Positions 47,352 to 57,160 of a stretch of DNA of 64,000 nt are shown piece by piece. The notes beneath the pieces are model-generated. The model worked only from the letters and a program-made list of their open reading frames with translations. It was not told where the DNA came from and did no database searches. Every line of letters starts with the position of its first letter. The first letter of the stretch is position 1. The DNA is from Oceanobacillus caeni. Lineage in GTDB: Bacteria; Bacillota; Bacilli; Bacillales; Amphibacillaceae. The stretch covers positions 1-64,000 of the forward strand of contig NZ_JAHHXM010000018.1 in NCBI RefSeq assembly GCF_019037185.1, given 5' to 3'. The position numbers and the translations under genes were made by a program.

Positions 47352-48776
47352 ATGTCAACAATGGGGAAAAAAGAATTTTGGTTTGTTGTTGGTTCGCAAC
47401 ATCTTTATGGAGAAGAAACGTTAGCAGAGGTTAAAGCAAATGCACAAAAAATAACAGATGCTTTAAATGAAAGCGGTATGTTACCTTATCCTCTTGTCTT
47501 GAAAGATTTAGCTGTAAATGCGGATCAAATTACAAATACGATGAAAGAAGTTAACTATCGTGATGAAGTTGCTGGTGTTATCACATGGATGCATACTTTT
47601 TCACCTGCAAAAATGTGGATTCGCGGAACGAAGTTATTACAAAAACCGTTGCTTCATTTAGCGACACAATTTAATGAAAGTATTCCATGGCAAACGATTG
47701 ATATGGATTTTATGAACCTAAACCAAGCAGCTCATGGTGACCGTGAATATGGTTTTATCAATGCCCGTTTAAATAAACAAAATAAAGTTGTTGTCGGGTA
47801 TTGGGAACGTCCTGAAGTGAAACAGCAAATCGCCGAATGGATGGATGTTGCGGTAGCCTATAACGAAAGTTTTAACATTAAAGTTGCTCGCTTCGGTGAT
47901 AACATGCGTAATGTTGCCGTTACAGATGGAGATAAGATTGAAGCGCAAATCCAATTTGGTTGGACTGTAGACTACTTTGGTATTGGAGACTTAGTTCAAT
48001 ACGTCAATGCTGTTAAAGAAGAAGAAATTGATGCCTTATTCGCGGAATATGAGAAACTTTATGAATTTGATTATGGCACATACAGTAAGGAAGACTGGGA
48101 GTCTAGTGTAAAAGTACAAGCAAGCTATGAAATTGCTATCAGGCGTTTTCTAGATGATGGAGGTTATAATGCTTTCACTTCTAACTTTGAAGATTTATAC
48201 GGCATGAAACAGCTTCCTGGTCTTGCGGTCCAACGTTTAATGGCGCAAGGGTATGGCTTTGCAGGCGAAGGTGATTGGAAGACTGCGGCTCTTGACCGTT
48301 TACTCAAAGTGATGAGTCATAACCAATCTACGGGCTTTATGGAAGACTACACCTATGAATTAGCTGAAGGCCAAGAATCCATCCTACAATCACATATGCT
48401 TGAAGTAGATCCAACTTTAGCAAGTAACAAACCAAAAATTATTGTATCACCATTAGGCATTGGTGATCGTGAAGATCCTGCCCGTTTAGTATTTGATGGA
48501 AAAGCTGGAGATGGTGTCGTTGTTTCTATGGCTGACTTTGGTACTCATTTCAAACTTCTAATTAATGAAGTTTCTGCATTTGAGCCAACTACGCAAGCTC
48601 CAAATCTTCCGGTTGCTCGTGTACTTTGGGAAGTGAAGCCAAACTTCCATGATGGAGTTAAAGCTTGGATCGAAAATGGCGGTGGTCATCACACAGTCGT
48701 ATCACTGAATTTAACAACGGATCAAATTGTAAGCTATGCAAAACTGGTTGATTTAGATTACGTCGTTATTAAGTAA
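47352..48776 (+). CDS. araA: L-arabinose isomerase
   Basis: The 474-residue enzyme converts L-arabinose to L-ribulose. Metal and catalytic residues lie in [12 protein letters not shown] (Glu), FMEDYTYEL (Glu), [10 protein letters not shown] (His) and GGGHHTVVS (His). Length is as in the Bacillus family, and the N-terminus has the usual [25 protein letters not shown] precedes the start. It is the last gene of the B-D-A operon, a different order from the A-B-D order of B. subtilis. Confidence 0.96.
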   Translation: MSTMGKKEFWFVVGSQHLYGEETLAEVKANAQKITDALNESGMLPYPLVLKDLAVNADQITNTMKEVNYRDEVAGVITWMHTFSPAKMWIRGTKLLQKPLLHLATQFNESIPWQTIDMDFMNLNQAAHGDREYGFINARLNKQNKVVVGYWERPEVKQQIAEWMDVAVAYNESFNIKVARFGDNMRNVAVTDGDKIEAQIQFGWTVDYFGIGDLVQYVNAVKEEEIDALFAEYEKLYEFDYGTYSKEDWESSVKVQASYEIAIRRFLDDGGYNAFTSNFEDLYGMKQLPGLAVQRLMAQGYGFAGEGDWKTAALDRLLKVMSHNQSTGFMEDYTYELAEGQESILQSHMLEVDPTLASNKPKIIVSPLGIGDREDPARLVFDGKAGDGVVVSMADFGTHFKLLINEVSAFEPTTQAPNLPVARVLWEVKPNFHDGVKAWIENGGGHHTVVSLNLTTDQIVSYAKLVDLDYVVIK

Positions 48777-49334
48777 AGTTATCCACTCTCTGGGGAGGTC
48801 ATGCTTTCCTGGAGGGGGAATATAAATAGTGTTTCAATATAATAACTTATATATGATATAGCGCTTTTTTTACTTGTATATATTTACAAAGCTATATAAT
48901 AAAGGTCGTTGGATTTGGTCTATTTTTCTAGAGGAAGAACCTATTAAATAAGCAAAGCAATCATACGTAAATATGAATTAGAGCATGATTTAAACATCAT
49001 TTAGGAAAAATGTTTAGAAGAAGTAGGTAGAAGATTATTCGATATCATGAGAGTGTTTCCATAGAAATAGTTTGTTAAGCAGAGTGTAAGGATAAAAACA
49101 CACTCTGCTTTTTGGATTTAGATAGAATTATTTGCTGTTTATATGTTTCGATGAATACCTATACGTATATGATGTTATCCAAATTTGCCGAAATGCTATT
49201 GTAACTTATATTAAAAATGTGCTTTAAAAGTGTTTATATAGTTGTATGATTGGAAGTTTATTTGGATATTTATATAAAATGAAGTAGATAATTACAATAA
49301 ATCTATATATGTACGTACATCATTTATATTGTTG
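48777..49334. other. Gap after araA with a terminator and a decayed frame
   Basis: AGCAGAGTGT (49078-49087) and ACACTCTGCT (49100-49109), a perfect 10-bp stem with T bases after it, form a terminator. Before it, a frame from 48948 to 49064 reads ISKAIIRKYELEHDLNII, one stop, then EKCLEEVGRRLFDIMRVFP. It looks like the tail of a decayed gene that I cannot name. CTATACGTATATGA at 49159 is TACGTA-centred but weak. Confidence 0.45.
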
Positions 49335-49363
49335 TTGACACTTGTACGTTCGAGTGCTAATAT
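49307..49363 (+). promoter_or_regulatory. Promoter of the GH43-MFS unit with two AraR boxes
   Basis: A perfect TTGACA (49335-49340) lies 17 bp from TAATAT (49358-49363). ATATGTACGTACATCAT (49307-49323) is a near-perfect AraR palindrome upstream, and CTTGTACGTTCGAG (49341-49354) lies within the spacer. Their centres are 33 bp apart, close to three helical turns, which would suit cooperative binding as described for the B. subtilis ara promoters. Confidence 0.78.
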
Positions 49364-49496
49364 AGTTCATAGATAGAGGCGGTTACAACATCTAATTGTA
49401 TAATGGAAAATGATTAATAGTGTTAGTGTTAGTAGATTTTATTTTCCATAAATGTAAACCGCTTTCTCATTTATAGAAATTAAGGAGTGGATAGTT

Positions 49497-50483
49497 ATGA
49501 CAGAAGAAATAAATAATCCAATCGTTTTGCAAAGGGCAGATCCTTTTGTCTATAAACATTCAGATGGATTTTACTATTTTACAGGTTCCTATCCTCTGTA
49601 CGATCGTATTGTTTTAAGAAGGGCAAAAAGCCTAAATGATTTACAAGAGGCGGAAGAAGTAGCAGTTTGGTGGAAACATGATAATGGGAACTTAAGTGAA
49701 TTAATTTGGGCTCCTGAAATTCATCGAGTAAATGGAAAATGGTATATTTATTTTGCTGCAGCACCTGATAAAAATATTGATGATGATACATTTAACCACA
49801 GGATGTACGTTCTTGAAAATGCGTCTGATAATCCACTTGAAGGTGATTGGAAAGAAAAGGGTGAAGTTAAAACTGGAATGTCAACGTTCTCGTTAGATGC
49901 AACAACATTCTTTCATAAGGGAGAACAATTTTACGTATGGGCACAACAAGATTTAAATATTATGGGACATTCTAATCTTTATATCGCAAAGATGAAAAAT
50001 CCTTGGACGCTTGCAACAGATCCGGTTATGTTAACAAAACCTGAGCTTCCGTGGGAAATCAAAGGATTTTGGGTAAATGAAGGTCCCGCCGTTTTGATTA
50101 GGAATGGAAAGGTATTTATAACTTATTCTGGTAGCGCTACCGGTGTGGATTACTGTATGGGACTTTTAACAGCTAATGAAGAGGATGACTTATTAAATCC
50201 GAATTCCTGGAAAAAGAAACAAGAGCCAGTATTCCAGAGCTGTCCCGAAAATGGACAATATGGGCCAGGACATAATAGCTTTACTGTATCAAAGGATGGT
50301 AACGATACCATTTTAGTTTATCATGCGCGTAACTACACGGACTTAGTTGGAGATCCGCTCTATGAACCGAACCGCCATGCGAGGGCACAGGAATTACATT
50401 GGGATGAAAATGGTAATCCGATTTTTGGAAAACCAGTACCAGATACAAGATGGACACCAGATACACCAGAAGTTTTGAAATAA
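49497..50483 (+). CDS. Cytoplasmic GH43 arabinofuranosidase
   Basis: The 328-residue GH43 enzyme has the propeller triad Asp in RADPFVY (15), Asp in SLDATTF (134) and Glu in VNEGPAV (195). The protein lacks a signal peptide and any accessory domain. It shares long blocks with the enzyme at 41538, such as FTGSYPxYDRIVLRR and YGPGHNSFTV, so the two arose by duplication. AAGGAGTGG lies before the start. It lies 16 bp ahead of a sugar symporter gene, suggesting that the symporter brings in its substrate. Confidence 0.87.
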   Translation: MTEEINNPIVLQRADPFVYKHSDGFYYFTGSYPLYDRIVLRRAKSLNDLQEAEEVAVWWKHDNGNLSELIWAPEIHRVNGKWYIYFAAAPDKNIDDDTFNHRMYVLENASDNPLEGDWKEKGEVKTGMSTFSLDATTFFHKGEQFYVWAQQDLNIMGHSNLYIAKMKNPWTLATDPVMLTKPELPWEIKGFWVNEGPAVLIRNGKVFITYSGSATGVDYCMGLLTANEEDDLLNPNSWKKKQEPVFQSCPENGQYGPGHNSFTVSKDGNDTILVYHARNYTDLVGDPLYEPNRHARAQELHWDENGNPIFGKPVPDTRWTPDTPEVLK

Positions 50484-50499
50484 TGAGGAGTGTATAGAA

Positions 50500-51750
50500 A
50501 TGAACAACTTGAAACAACTTAAGTTTTGGAATTTCGGCGGAATGTACTTTTTCTACTTTATGATATGGGCATTAATATTTGCCTTTTTACCATTTTGGCT
50601 ACAAAATACAGCAAATTTAGATACAAGTGTTTCGGGTTTGGTTTTCTCGGCTATGGCTGTAACCGCTCTAATTCTAGAACCAATATATGGCGTGATTCAA
50701 GATAAACTAGGATTGAAAAAATATTTATTTGGTTTTGTTGTTTTATGTCTCTTATTTATAGGGCCGTTTGTTCAATTTGCATTTCTTCCACTTCTGCAAT
50801 TTAATGCAATATTTGGAGCGATTATTGGTGGGGCCTACTTAAGTTTATGTCTAAACGGTGGTGTAGGTGTTGTTGAAGCGTATATCGAACGTTCCACACG
50901 TGAAAATAATTATGAATATGGCCATGTTCGTTTATTTGGGTCACTAGCTGGAGGAACAGCAGCATTTATTGGTGGAATCATGTTTGTTAGAAATCCATTT
51001 AGTATTTTCTGGGCTGCAACTTGTTCGGCAATTATTCTTGGAGTATTATTGTGGACAGTTAAAGTAAAGAATGAGGACACCAAGGCTAGAACAAATGTGG
51101 AAAAGGAAGAGGAATCCCCTGTTACTAAAGAAAATATAATGAATGTATTTAAAAATAGGAGTTTCTGGGGATTTTGTCTTATAATAATAGGTAGCGCTAC
51201 CATGTTTGATGTATTTGATCAGCAATTTCCAAATTACTTTGCTAGTTTTTTCAATGATTCATCACGTGGAGAACTTGTGTTTAGTCGAATTGCATCTGTT
51301 CAGGTATTTCTAGAGGCTGGTTTTATGGTGTTAACACCATGGTTTATTAATAAAATTGGAGCAAAAAATGGTTTAATCTTAGCAGGTTTAATTTTATTTG
51401 TACGTGTATTAGGAGCGGCTTTCTTTACAGATATCTGGATGCTAGCATTTTGGAGATTACTTGCTTCTATAGAAATGCCTTTAATGCTTGTATCTATTAT
51501 GAAATATATTACTGGTATTTTTGATGTCCGTCTATCGGCAACAGTTTACATGCTTGGTTTTAACTTTGCAAAGCAGATTGGTATAACTATTTTCTCTTCT
51601 GTTATGGGGCAACTATACAGAGTTATGGGATTCCAAAATGCATATATTGTAATGTCTATCATGGTTTTGGTATTTGTTATAGCTGGTGGGATTATTATGG
51701 TAAGTGATAAGAAACACCATAGCAGATTAGAGTTTCAATCTGTATCATGA
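50500..51750 (+). CDS. MFS oligosaccharide:H+ symporter (LacY-like)
   Basis: The 416-residue carrier has about 12 hydrophobic segments. The N-terminal KFWNFGGMYFFYFMIWALIFAFLPFWL stretch is typical of the LacY/RafB oligosaccharide:H+ symporter family, as is VIQDKLGLKKYLFG in the first loop. It is co-transcribed with a GH43 arabinofuranosidase under AraR control, so arabinose-containing di- or trisaccharides are the likely cargo. GAGGAG lies nine bases upstream. It would be a second import route besides AraNPQ. Confidence 0.85.
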   Translation: MNNLKQLKFWNFGGMYFFYFMIWALIFAFLPFWLQNTANLDTSVSGLVFSAMAVTALILEPIYGVIQDKLGLKKYLFGFVVLCLLFIGPFVQFAFLPLLQFNAIFGAIIGGAYLSLCLNGGVGVVEAYIERSTRENNYEYGHVRLFGSLAGGTAAFIGGIMFVRNPFSIFWAATCSAIILGVLLWTVKVKNEDTKARTNVEKEEESPVTKENIMNVFKNRSFWGFCLIIIGSATMFDVFDQQFPNYFASFFNDSSRGELVFSRIASVQVFLEAGFMVLTPWFINKIGAKNGLILAGLILFVRVLGAAFFTDIWMLAFWRLLASIEMPLMLVSIMKYITGIFDVRLSATVYMLGFNFAKQIGITIFSSVMGQLYRVMGFQNAYIVMSIMVLVFVIAGGIIMVSDKKHHSRLEFQSVS

Positions 51751-51967
51751 TAAGGTTTGCCAACTTTTAATTAAAGCGGATACAGGTGGAAAATTATAGA
51801 GCACTTTAAGCAATGAAGATGCGCTCAAAATCTTTTGGGAAAAGTCGAATCAAGCATTAGTAGGCTAAAAGATTTCCTATTATATTTGGTGATTTACGAT
51901 GCAATCGCTTTACTATTCTATTCGTTTTGTTTGAACTGGATTAACAGTCTTATCGTGCTTGTCATCA

Positions 51968-52019
51968 TAAAAAAAGGAAGTAATCACCCTTCACAATACG
52001 GGGTAATTACTTCCTTTTA
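51968..52019. terminator. Terminator hairpin, member of the AAGTAAT repeat family
   Basis: AAAAGGAAGTAAT (51972-51984) pairs perfectly with ATTACTTCCTTTT (52006-52018). It resembles the hairpins at 4891 and 7287 in sequence and loop. The rest of the gap 51751-52129 holds only short frames without support. Confidence 0.75.
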
Positions 52020-52129
52020 GTACTACATTCATCGTTTATCAGCTACTATTTTATGGTAAGATTATCTACTTAATTGAATGCAACTGCTCTCACAGAAAAA
52101 GCGGAGGCAAGGAACCCGTTACCTCAGCT

Positions 52130-53029
52130 CTATTTCACCCACTCATTCACCAATTCCTCGTTATCTTCAATCCATTTTTCAGCACCAACCGTTGGATCTT
52201 CTCCGTTTTCTTCGGCTTCATTTACATAGCTCATTAACTCACCGATGGATTGGTCATCCATTTTCCATTTTTTTACCCATTCATTCACTTCTGGGAAATC
52301 TTCTTCAAAACCATGACGAGTTGCATGGTGAATCTTTTCGGCTCCCCCGAAGACTTCTTTAGGATCTTCTAAATATTTTAAATCTAATTCTGAAAATATA
52401 CGATGAGGATTCCATAGCGGTGCAACAATCGGCTCTTCATCCTCCATAGCTTTCTCGATTTCTGTTAGCATTGCAGGTTCAGAACTAGGTATTAGCTCAT
52501 AATCCAAATTATACTCTTTTATTACTTCTTCGGTAGTTAACATGGTACCCGCACCTGGGTCAAAGCCGGTAATCTCACCTTGGAATAATTCCTGATTTTC
52601 CCTTAGATCTTCTATACTATTGATATCCTCCATATAACTTGGAACAACTAATCCCACTTTTGCATTGTCATACCAAGTTTCTTCAGAGAAGTTAACTTTA
52701 TCTTTATACTGTTTCACATATTCTTTATCTTGAACAGGTAACCACACTTCCAAATTAATATCTAATGCATCATTTTCCAATGCAGCCATTTGGGTCCCCA
52801 TATCAAGCAGGTGAAAATTGACCTCATAACCTTTTTCTTCAAGAATAACTTTCCACATATTCGTAACAGCTATATTTTCTGCCCAGCTGATTTGCCCAAT
52901 ATTAATGGTCTTTTTTGACGCAGTATCTTTTTGTTTTGCTGATGTTGTGCCGTCTCCCCCTCCACAAGCACTAAGTAGCATCATAAGTACGATTGTGATA
53001 AGCCATATTTTCCCCTTTTTAAAATACAT
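52130..53029 (-). CDS. opuAC: Glycine betaine-type ABC transporter binding lipoprotein
   Basis: The 299-residue lipoprotein has its lipobox LLSAC with Cys at 22. The ISWAENIAVTNMWKVIL, LEVWLPVQDKEY and PLWNPHRIF segments carry the Trp residues that box the trimethylammonium head in OpuAC/ProX proteins. It binds glycine betaine or a related osmoprotectant. No permease or ATPase gene is next to it, so it must work with components encoded elsewhere. It lies 29 bp downstream of gbsR on the same strand, forming a gbsR-opuAC unit. Confidence 0.87.
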   Translation of the reverse strand: MYFKKGKIWLITIVLMMLLSACGGGDGTTSAKQKDTASKKTINIGQISWAENIAVTNMWKVILEEKGYEVNFHLLDMGTQMAALENDALDINLEVWLPVQDKEYVKQYKDKVNFSEETWYDNAKVGLVVPSYMEDINSIEDLRENQELFQGEITGFDPGAGTMLTTEEVIKEYNLDYELIPSSEPAMLTEIEKAMEDEEPIVAPLWNPHRIFSELDLKYLEDPKEVFGGAEKIHHATRHGFEEDFPEVNEWVKKWKMDDQSIGELMSYVNEAEENGEDPTVGAEKWIEDNEELVNEWVK

Positions 53030-53058
53030 GTTTAAGCATCTCTCCCTTTAAATTATTT

Positions 53059-53604
53059 CTATTCTTTTGGTATAAATGTATAAATTTCCTCTGTTCGAAT
53101 ACTTTCTACCAATTTTTCAAGCCAACGGTAGTATACTTTTGATTGATTCAATAAATCATAATCTTTCTTTGCCTCGTTACGAATATCATTAGAGATAGAC
53201 TCATCTTCATAAATCTCTAGTAAAAGTTTCTCTGCTTTTGCTATAGCTTCCATGTTTAATTTCACTTCACGTTCCCACATTTGGCAAAAATAGGCCATAA
53301 AGGAATGGAAAAAATCCTTTTCCGCTGCATACGTATGTTTTCTTGTGCCACGTTGAAATCTTTTCTTTACCATTTCAATTTGTTGTAGTTTACGAACATT
53401 GGTACTCATACTTGGTTTACTCATACCTAATTCTTCACGCATTTCATCCAAATTCATTTGATCTTTAAAATACATCGTGGCATAAATTCTTCCTGCTGCG
53501 GGAGTAACTCCATATAAATCCATTGTTTCGGAAATTGCTTCTATCACTTGATCTTGCGCATATTCTAACTTTTCTTTTGCCCTCTCATTATGTGCTTTAT
53601 CCAA
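53059..53604 (-). CDS. gbsR: Choline-responsive repressor GbsR
   Basis: The 181-residue MarR-like regulator of the GbsR/OpcR group has a winged helix (MNLDEMREELGMSKPSMSTNVRKLQ) and a C-terminal helical domain. GbsR of B. subtilis senses choline and represses gbsAB and a choline importer. Here it is divergent from gbsAB, with a 38-bp direct repeat in the shared region. GGAGGATTTAT precedes the ATG on the minus strand. Confidence 0.92.
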   Translation of the reverse strand: MDKAHNERAKEKLEYAQDQVIEAISETMDLYGVTPAAGRIYATMYFKDQMNLDEMREELGMSKPSMSTNVRKLQQIEMVKKRFQRGTRKHTYAAEKDFFHSFMAYFCQMWEREVKLNMEAIAKAEKLLLEIYEDESISNDIRNEAKKDYDLLNQSKVYYRWLEKLVESIRTEEIYTFIPKE

Positions 53605-53627
53605 TATAAATCCTCCAAATAAAAACG

Positions 53628-53665
53628 TTGTTCATTAAATTAAATTTCTTCTTAACAAACTTAAT
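53628..53665. promoter_or_regulatory. Probable GbsR operator 1 (before gbsR)
   Basis: TTGTTC, seven variable bases, then TAAATTTCTTCTTAACAAAC and TTAAT. The same pattern recurs at 53770. For gbsR on the minus strand, a perfect TTGACA (53686-53691) lies upstream and a weak -10 TAACAT (53664-53669) touches the site, so autorepression is plausible. Confidence 0.65.
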
Positions 53666-53735
53666 GTTAAACAAAAATAAAAATATGTCAAATGCTATAT
53701 CTGGGGAATTATCTGAAAAAAATTAACTTTTCCCT

Positions 53736-53807
53736 TTGACAAAGGAAAATGGCTTATGTTAAATTAAATTTGTTCGGAACGTTAAATTTTTTCTTAACAA
53801 AATTAAT
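53736..53807 (+). promoter_or_regulatory. gbsAB promoter with probable GbsR operator 2
   Basis: A perfect TTGACA (53736-53741) is 17 bp from TTAAAT (53759-53764). The second copy of the 38-bp repeat (53770-53807) starts six bases after it and differs from copy 1 at two positions in the conserved 25 bases. This is a natural roadblock position for a repressor. Confidence 0.7.
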
Positions 53808-53836
53808 CATTTTAATATGGATGAGGAGGGGATAGA

Positions 53837-55306
53837 TTGGATATCAAGAAAAACTACATAAATGGCGAATGGGTTTCTGCCCTCTCTGGTGAAGTAAGAG
53901 AAATTATTAACCCATATAATCAAGAAGTCATTGCTGTTGTTTCGGAAAGTAAGGAAGAAGATACAAAACTAGCAATCTCTGCTGCAAGGGAGGCATTTGA
54001 TCAAGGCGAATGGTCGAATACGTCCGCTACAGAACGTGGGCGTATCGTTGCTAAGATTGCACAGTTAATTGAAAGGGATAAAGAGGAATTAGCGGAGATG
54101 GAATCCCTTGATACTGGTAAAACAGTAGAGGAAAGTCGTGGTGACATGGATGATATTGCTGGTGTCTTCCGTTACTATGCTGAGCTCGCTGATAAAGATG
54201 GTGGAGAAATCATTGATTCTCCTATTCCAAATACCATCAGTAAAGTAGTGAAAGAACCTGTTGGAGTTTGTGGGCAAATAACTCCATGGAATTATCCATT
54301 ATTACAGGCCTCATGGAAACTAGCACCAGCATTAGCTGCGGGAAACACGTTAATCATGAAGCCAAGTGAGATTACTCCACTCACTACGGTGAAAGTTTTT
54401 GAATTAATGGAAGAGGCTGGTGTGCCAAAAGGGGTTGTGAACCTTGTACTTGGTGCCGGCAATAAAGTTGGTGCAGAACTTTCTGCTAACGACGATGTAG
54501 ACCTTATTTCCTTTACCGGCGGAATCCAAACTGGAAAAGGGATTATGCGGGCGGCAAGTGGCAATATGAAAAAAATTGCACTTGAGCTCGGTGGAAAAAA
54601 TCCGAATATCATTTTTGCGGATGCCGATTTTGAAACCGCAGTTGATCAAGCATTAAATGCCGTATTTTTCCATGCCGGTCAAATTTGCTCAGCTGGTACT
54701 CGTGTCATTGTCGAAGAATCGATTCATGACAAATTTGTTGAGGCACTTGCGGAACGCGTGAAAAACATCAAACTTGGCAGCGGCTTTGATGAATCAACCC
54801 AAATGGGACCACTTATTTCAGAGACTCATTTAAATAAAGTCATAAATTATGTGGAAAATGGCATCAAAGAAGGCGCGAAAGTAGCGGTTGGCGGAGGACG
54901 TCCGACTGACCCAGAATTGCAAAAGGGATTTTTCTATTTACCTACTGTTCTAACTGATTGCACAACGGACATGGATGTCGTACAGAATGAAGGTTTTGGT
55001 CCTGTTATTACTGTAGAGAAGTTTTCAACAGAGGAAGAAGCTATTAAACTAGCAAATGATTCGATTTACGGCTTATCTGGTGGAGTTTGGACAAAAGATA
55101 TTGCCAAAGCGGAACGTTGTGTTACTAAGATGCGCATGGGTACCGTTTGGATTAACGAATTTAATGTCTACTTCCCACATGCACCATGGGGAGGCTATAA
55201 ACAATCTGGTATCGGTCGTGAATTAGGCAAAACAGGTTTAGAAGAATATCAAGAAACCAAACATATTTTTCAAAATCTAGACCCACAGCCGATTAATTGG
55301 TTTTAA
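53837..55306 (+). CDS. gbsA: Betaine aldehyde dehydrogenase
   Basis: The 489-residue aldehyde dehydrogenase oxidises glycine betaine aldehyde to glycine betaine. Glu in ALELGGKNP (250) and Cys in HAGQICSAGTR (284) form the active site, and TPWNYPLLQASWKLAP binds NAD. The TTG start at 53837 has GAGGAGGGG upstream. Together with gbsB it makes the osmoprotectant betaine from choline. It is divergent from its regulator. Confidence 0.94.
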   Translation: MDIKKNYINGEWVSALSGEVREIINPYNQEVIAVVSESKEEDTKLAISAAREAFDQGEWSNTSATERGRIVAKIAQLIERDKEELAEMESLDTGKTVEESRGDMDDIAGVFRYYAELADKDGGEIIDSPIPNTISKVVKEPVGVCGQITPWNYPLLQASWKLAPALAAGNTLIMKPSEITPLTTVKVFELMEEAGVPKGVVNLVLGAGNKVGAELSANDDVDLISFTGGIQTGKGIMRAASGNMKKIALELGGKNPNIIFADADFETAVDQALNAVFFHAGQICSAGTRVIVEESIHDKFVEALAERVKNIKLGSGFDESTQMGPLISETHLNKVINYVENGIKEGAKVAVGGGRPTDPELQKGFFYLPTVLTDCTTDMDVVQNEGFGPVITVEKFSTEEEAIKLANDSIYGLSGGVWTKDIAKAERCVTKMRMGTVWINEFNVYFPHAPWGGYKQSGIGRELGKTGLEEYQETKHIFQNLDPQPINWF

Positions 55307-55398
55307 AAGATTGGTAGGGTTTGAGATTGGGTTCGTGAAGATTAGGCTAAAGTTCACAAAAGGAATACGGAATTTCGTAACTATTAGGAGGAATAAAC

Positions 55399-56607
55399 AT
55401 GAGTTTAAACATGAAAGTAGAACATATGCACAAATTTCACCAATTTGAATTACCAACTGCAATTAAGCACGGAATTGGCTCCATCAAGTATGTAGGGGAA
55501 GAAGTTAAAAATCTTGGAGTTACAAAAGCACTACTTGTAACGGACCCAGGAATTTATAATGCTGGCGTAACGAAACCAATTGAAAAGCACTTAAAAGAGG
55601 CTGGAGTGGAAGTGGTACTTTTCAATAAAGTAGAACCAAACCCCCCTGTACGTCTCATTGCGCAAGGATCTAACGTGTATAAAGAAGAAAATTGTGATGG
55701 ATTAGTTGCTGTTGGTGGAGGAAGCTCCATGGACACAGCGAAGGCAATCGGTGTAGAAGCAACGCATGAAGGCTCCGTACTAGATTACGAAGCAGCGGAT
55801 GGAAAAAAACCATTAGAAAATCGCATCCCACCATTAACCACGATTCCAACAACTGCTGGAACTGGTTCAGAAGTTACACAATGGGCAGTTATCACAGATG
55901 AAGAGCGCGAATTTAAATTCAATACGGGTGGTCCATTAATTGCGGCTCACTTAACGATTATTGATCCGGAATTACATGTTTCCATGCCACCACATGTTAC
56001 GGCAATGACTGGTATTGATGCTTTGGCACACGCAATTGAGTGCTATACCATGCATTATGCACAACCAGTAACAGATGCGGTTGCACTGCTTGCGATAGAG
56101 TACGTTGGAAAATACATTCGCCGTGCCTATGCAGATGGTGGAGATATTGAAGCACGTTATGGAATGGCACAAGCGGCAATGCTAGCGGGATTATCTTACG
56201 GTAGTGAATCTGCGGGTGCAGCACATGCGATGTCTCAAACATTAGGTGGGATTATCCCAGTTGCTCACGGTCAATGTGTTGCTGCAATGATGGGGCCAGT
56301 TATGGAATACAACTGGAAAGGCCATCCAGCTAAGTTTGCCCGCATCGCTCAAGCTTTAGGTGTAAATACATTCGAAATGACAACCGAAGAAGCAGCAAAA
56401 GCAGCTGTACATGAGGTTTATCAACTAGTTGAGGATTTAGAAGTTCCAACACTAGAGGAACAAGGTGTTTCACCAGAGATGATTGATCGTCTAGCAAAAG
56501 AGGCAATGAAAGATCCACAAACAATCGGGAACCCGAGAGATCTAACCGAAGAAAATTACAAATGGATTTATAAACGTTGCTTTGATCTAACGCCGAAGAC
56601 ATTATAA
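55399..56607 (+). CDS. gbsB: Choline dehydrogenase, iron-type alcohol dehydrogenase
   Basis: The 402-residue group III (iron-dependent) alcohol dehydrogenase oxidises choline to betaine aldehyde. GGGSSMDTAKAIG binds NAD. MTGIDALAHAIECY and IPVAHGQCVAAM supply the metal His ligands, and TTIPTTAGTGSEVT is the family signature. TTAGGAGGAA precedes the start. It follows gbsA after 92 bp and is the last gene before the 52-bp repeat array. Confidence 0.94.
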   Translation: MSLNMKVEHMHKFHQFELPTAIKHGIGSIKYVGEEVKNLGVTKALLVTDPGIYNAGVTKPIEKHLKEAGVEVVLFNKVEPNPPVRLIAQGSNVYKEENCDGLVAVGGGSSMDTAKAIGVEATHEGSVLDYEAADGKKPLENRIPPLTTIPTTAGTGSEVTQWAVITDEEREFKFNTGGPLIAAHLTIIDPELHVSMPPHVTAMTGIDALAHAIECYTMHYAQPVTDAVALLAIEYVGKYIRRAYADGGDIEARYGMAQAAMLAGLSYGSESAGAAHAMSQTLGGIIPVAHGQCVAAMMGPVMEYNWKGHPAKFARIAQALGVNTFEMTTEEAAKAAVHEVYQLVEDLEVPTLEEQGVSPEMIDRLAKEAMKDPQTIGNPRDLTEENYKWIYKRCFDLTPKTL

Positions 56608-56765
56608 GACGCATGGGGATAAGGTTGAACTTTAAATGAATGGTGCAGTACTTTTAGGGAGAACTAGAAGTACTGCACTTTCTTTTTTTATGCTTTCCAT
56701 AAGGATCGGAAGTATGGGATTCATTCTTTGATGACTTACCGAATGAGAGATCTTTTTCTAGATAC

Positions 56766-57160
56766 GGTCACTCATTTGCATGATGAGTGACCAAGAGGGT
56801 ACTTTTTATCTGGGTTCGGTCACTCATTCGCATGATGAGTGACCAAAGGGGTACTTTTTTTCTGGATTCGGTCACTCATTCGCATGATGAGTGACCAAAG
56901 GGGTACTTTTTTTCTGGATTGGGTCACTCATTCGCATGATGAGTGACCAAAGGGGTACCTTTTTCCTGGGTTCGGTCACTCATTCGCATGATGAGTGACC
57001 AAAGGGGTACCTTTTTCCTGGGTTCGGTCACTCATTTGCATGATGAGTGACCAAGAGGGTACTTTTTATCTGAGTTCGGTCACTCATTCGCATGATGAGT
57101 GACCAAAAGTGAGATCTTTTTCCGGATTGGGTCACTCATTTCCCAAATAGATAGGTGACT
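56766..57160. repeat. Tandem array of seven 52-bp hairpin units plus a partial eighth
   Basis: Units start at 56766, 56818, 56870, 56922, 56974, 57026 and 57078, each exactly 52 bp; a degenerate eighth starts at 57130. Each unit begins with GGTCACTCAT, a 7-base loop and ATGAGTGACC, a perfect 10-bp stem, then AAAGGGGTAC and a T-rich tract. Units 4 and 5 are identical, and units 1 and 6 share the same loop and tail variants. A worn tail of one more unit precedes the array (56728-56765). There are no unique spacers and no coding frame. Confidence 0.92.

Noticed and set aside
56766-57160. CRISPR array
   Set aside because: The units are directly joined copies of one 52-bp sequence. There are no unique spacers between repeats, and no cas genes are in the window.
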